DNA of 14,730 bases, from the NCBI GenBank assembly GCA_002401565.1, contig NVTL01000046.1, positions 9,124 through 23,853 on the forward strand. Direction: 5' to 3'. The position numbers and the translations under genes are program-made. Source of the DNA: Rhodospirillaceae bacterium (lineage in GTDB: Bacteria > Pseudomonadota > Alphaproteobacteria > Rhodospirillales > Magnetovibrionaceae). This document shows, piece after piece, positions 13,034 to 14,730 of this stretch. Below the pieces are notes generated by a model. It did no database searches and was not told the DNA's origin. It worked only from the letters and a program-made list of their open reading frames with translations. The number at the start of each line of letters is the position of its first letter. The stretch's first letter is position 1.

Positions 13034-14730
13034 ATGTCAAAACATTTAAAAATTTCCGTTGGGCAACATTCTGATAAGGGTCGTAAAGACATCAATCAGG
13101 ATTTTCATAGTCTGTGCATTCCAGACGGTCCCCAACTGCAATCCAAGGGCATCGTCCTCGCCATCGCCGACGGCATCAGCAGCAGCAACGTCAGCCAGAT
13201 CGCCAGCGAAACGGCCGTGGGTGGCTTTCTGAGGGATTATTATTGTACCTCTGATGCTTGGTCCGTAAAGACATCGGGCGAACGGGTCATATCGGCCGTG
13301 AATTCGTGGCTGTATTCCGAGACCAAACAAAGCCAATATTGTGACAACAAAGACCGGGGGTATGTGTGCACGTTCAGCGCCATGGTTTTTAAATCCACCA
13401 CCGCGCACATTTTCCATGCAGGCGATACAAGGATTTACCGCATCAATGGCGATGGGTTAGAACAACTGACCGAAGACCACCGTTTACAAATATCTCAAGA
13501 TAAAAGCTACCTGCGCAGGGCTTTGGGCATGGACCCCGATGTTGAAATTGATTACCAACACTTTCAGGTTGATAAAGGCGACACCTTTATTCTGGCGACC
13601 GATGGCATTTATGAATTTATATCTTCGGCGTTCATGGTTGAAACCATCAAGGCCTACTCCGACAATTTAAAAGCTGCCGCCATAATCATTTTAGACAAGG
13701 CCTTTGAAAACGGCAGCACCGATAATTTAACCATCCAAATCGCGCGCATTGACCACCTGCCCAGCCAGAGCGAAGGCGAACTATACCGCGAACTGACCAC
13801 AAAACCGTTCCCACCGGATTTAGAACCCCGCATGATTTTTGATGGATATGAAATCATCCGCGAAGTGCATTACAGCAGCCGCAGCCACATCTATTTAGCG
13901 GTGGACCAGGAAACCAAAACCCAAGTCATCATCAAAACGCCATCGGTGGACCTGCGCGGATCATCGGCGTATTTGGAACAATTCCTGATGGAAGAATGGG
14001 TGGCCCGGCGCATCAAAAGCGCTCACGTGTTAAAACCGTGCCTGCAAGACCGTCCCCGCAATTTTTTGTACATTGTCACCGAATACATCGAAGGCCAAAC
14101 CTTGGCCCAATGGATGATCGACAATCCAAAGCCCGATGTGGAAACCGTGCGCGGTATTATCGAACAAATCGCCAAAGGCCTCAACGCGTTTCACCGATTG
14201 GAAATGCTGCACCAAGACATCCGCCCCAACAACATCATGATCGACAAGTCCGGCACGGTGAAAATCATTGATTTTGGATCGACCCGCGTCGCCGGTGTTT
14301 TGGAAATCGCCAAACCGATTGAACGCCAAGACATCCTTGGCACCGCCCAGTTCACCGCCCCTGAATATTATTTGGGCGAAGGCGGCACGACCCGATCGGA
14401 CATGTTTTCCGTGGGCGTGATTGCGTATCAAATGCTGACCAACCGTTTGCCGTATGGCGCGGAAGTCGCCAAGTCCAAAACCCGGTCTGCGCAACGTAAA
14501 CTCAAGTACAGATCTGTATTGGACGACGACCGGGAAATCCCCGCGTGGATTGACGGGGCGATTAAAAAAGTGGTGCGCGTGGACCCGTTAAAACGATACG
14601 AAGTGTTGTCAGAATTCATCTATGACCTGCGCCACCCCAACAAGGCGTTTCTCAACAAAAACAAAGCCCCTTTGATGGAACGCAATCCAACCTTGTTTTG
14701 GAAAGGTGTGGCTTTAATTATGGTCGTTTT
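13034..14730 (+). CDS. Bifunctional PP2C-type phosphatase / Ser-Thr protein kinase fusion (3' end beyond the window)
   Basis: This signalling protein carries opposing activities in one chain; 565 codons are present and the frame runs off the right edge. The PP2C domain (about 5-240) has KGRKDINQDF (metal Asp23), AIADGIS (Asp46-Gly47), GDTRIYR (130-136), ATDGIYEF (Asp190) and GSTDNLT (Asp230). The kinase domain (about 272-540) has the ATP lysine Lys301 (VIIK), catalytic loop HQDIRPNN (Asp395), DFG (413-415) and APE (442-444). The glycine loop is degenerate (REVHYSSRSHIY), and Arg replaces the usual catalytic-loop Lys. A hydrophobic stretch from about 554 (LFWKGVALIMVV) fits a C-terminal membrane helix. 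I start at ATG 13034 because TAA at 13025 blocks extension. Similar fusions occur in nitrate assimilation clusters, so nir/nas genes may follow. Its substrate is unknown. Confidence 0.9.
   Translation, partial: MSKHLKISVGQHSDKGRKDINQDFHSLCIPDGPQLQSKGIVLAIADGISSSNVSQIASETAVGGFLRDYYCTSDAWSVKTSGERVISAVNSWLYSETKQSQYCDNKDRGYVCTFSAMVFKSTTAHIFHAGDTRIYRINGDGLEQLTEDHRLQISQDKSYLRRALGMDPDVEIDYQHFQVDKGDTFILATDGIYEFISSAFMVETIKAYSDNLKAAAIIILDKAFENGSTDNLTIQIARIDHLPSQSEGELYRELTTKPFPPDLEPRMIFDGYEIIREVHYSSRSHIYLAVDQETKTQVIIKTPSVDLRGSSAYLEQFLMEEWVARRIKSAHVLKPCLQDRPRNFLYIVTEYIEGQTLAQWMIDNPKPDVETVRGIIEQIAKGLNAFHRLEMLHQDIRPNNIMIDKSGTVKIIDFGSTRVAGVLEIAKPIERQDILGTAQFTAPEYYLGEGGTTRSDMFSVGVIAYQMLTNRLPYGAEVAKSKTRSAQRKLKYRSVLDDDREIPAWIDGAIKKVVRVDPLKRYEVLSEFIYDLRHPNKAFLNKNKAPLMERNPTLFWKGVALIMVV

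Noticed and set aside
13046..13417. 123-codon minus-strand open frame
   Set aside because: It is antisense to the PP2C domain, whose motifs are intact on the plus strand.

Overview
The window looks like chromosomal DNA of a Gram-negative proteobacterium, probably an alphaproteobacterium of the Rhodospirillales type. That placement is an inference from gene content, moderate GC and compact layout, and no rRNA or other marker is present to settle it. Coding density is high. No tRNA, rRNA, insertion sequence, phage gene or CRISPR array was seen, and no gene-free stretch exceeds 300 bases.

Left part (1-6379, minus strand). This is a polyamine uptake and catabolism operon, read right to left: puuD/spuA (gamma-glutamyl-GABA hydrolase), puuA/spuB (gamma-glutamylputrescine synthetase), spuC (class III aminotransferase), potF (binding protein), potG (ATPase) and potH (permease, cut by the window edge). 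The order matches the spuA-spuB-spuC-spuD-spuF-spuG part of the Pseudomonas spu operon, with one binding-protein gene instead of two. A perfect 15-bp hairpin followed by a T-rich run lies between potF and potG and probably reduces expression of the ATPase and permeases relative to the binding protein.

Middle (6380-9834, plus strand). Across a 274-bp divergent promoter region lie puuB (gamma-glutamylputrescine oxidase), speB (agmatinase-family ureohydrolase) and a ten-helix DMT/EamA transporter whose GTG start overlaps the speB stop. Together the two arms can import putrescine or make it from agmatine, glutamylate and oxidise it, and release GABA. The aldehyde dehydrogenase step (PuuC) is not encoded here.

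Right-centre (9831-11973). A MocR-type regulator (GntR helix-turn-helix fused to an aminotransferase-like domain) is read leftward and shares overlapping stop codons with the DMT gene. It diverges from a gene for an FMN-binding, pyridoxamine-phosphate-oxidase-like protein. The region between them holds clustered direct and inverted repeats that look like a MocR operator.

Right end (11974-14730, plus strand). A near-consensus sigma-54 promoter drives a formate/nitrite-transporter-family channel. It is followed by a protein that fuses a PP2C phosphatase to a Ser/Thr kinase-like domain and a C-terminal membrane helix, cut by the window edge. A hairpin that buries a strong AGGAGG sequence lies between them. 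This pair resembles the start of a nitrogen-regulated nitrate/nitrite assimilation operon, so polyamine and inorganic nitrogen acquisition sit side by side. The most interesting parts are the sigma-54/FNT/phosphatase-kinase unit and its regulatory hairpin.
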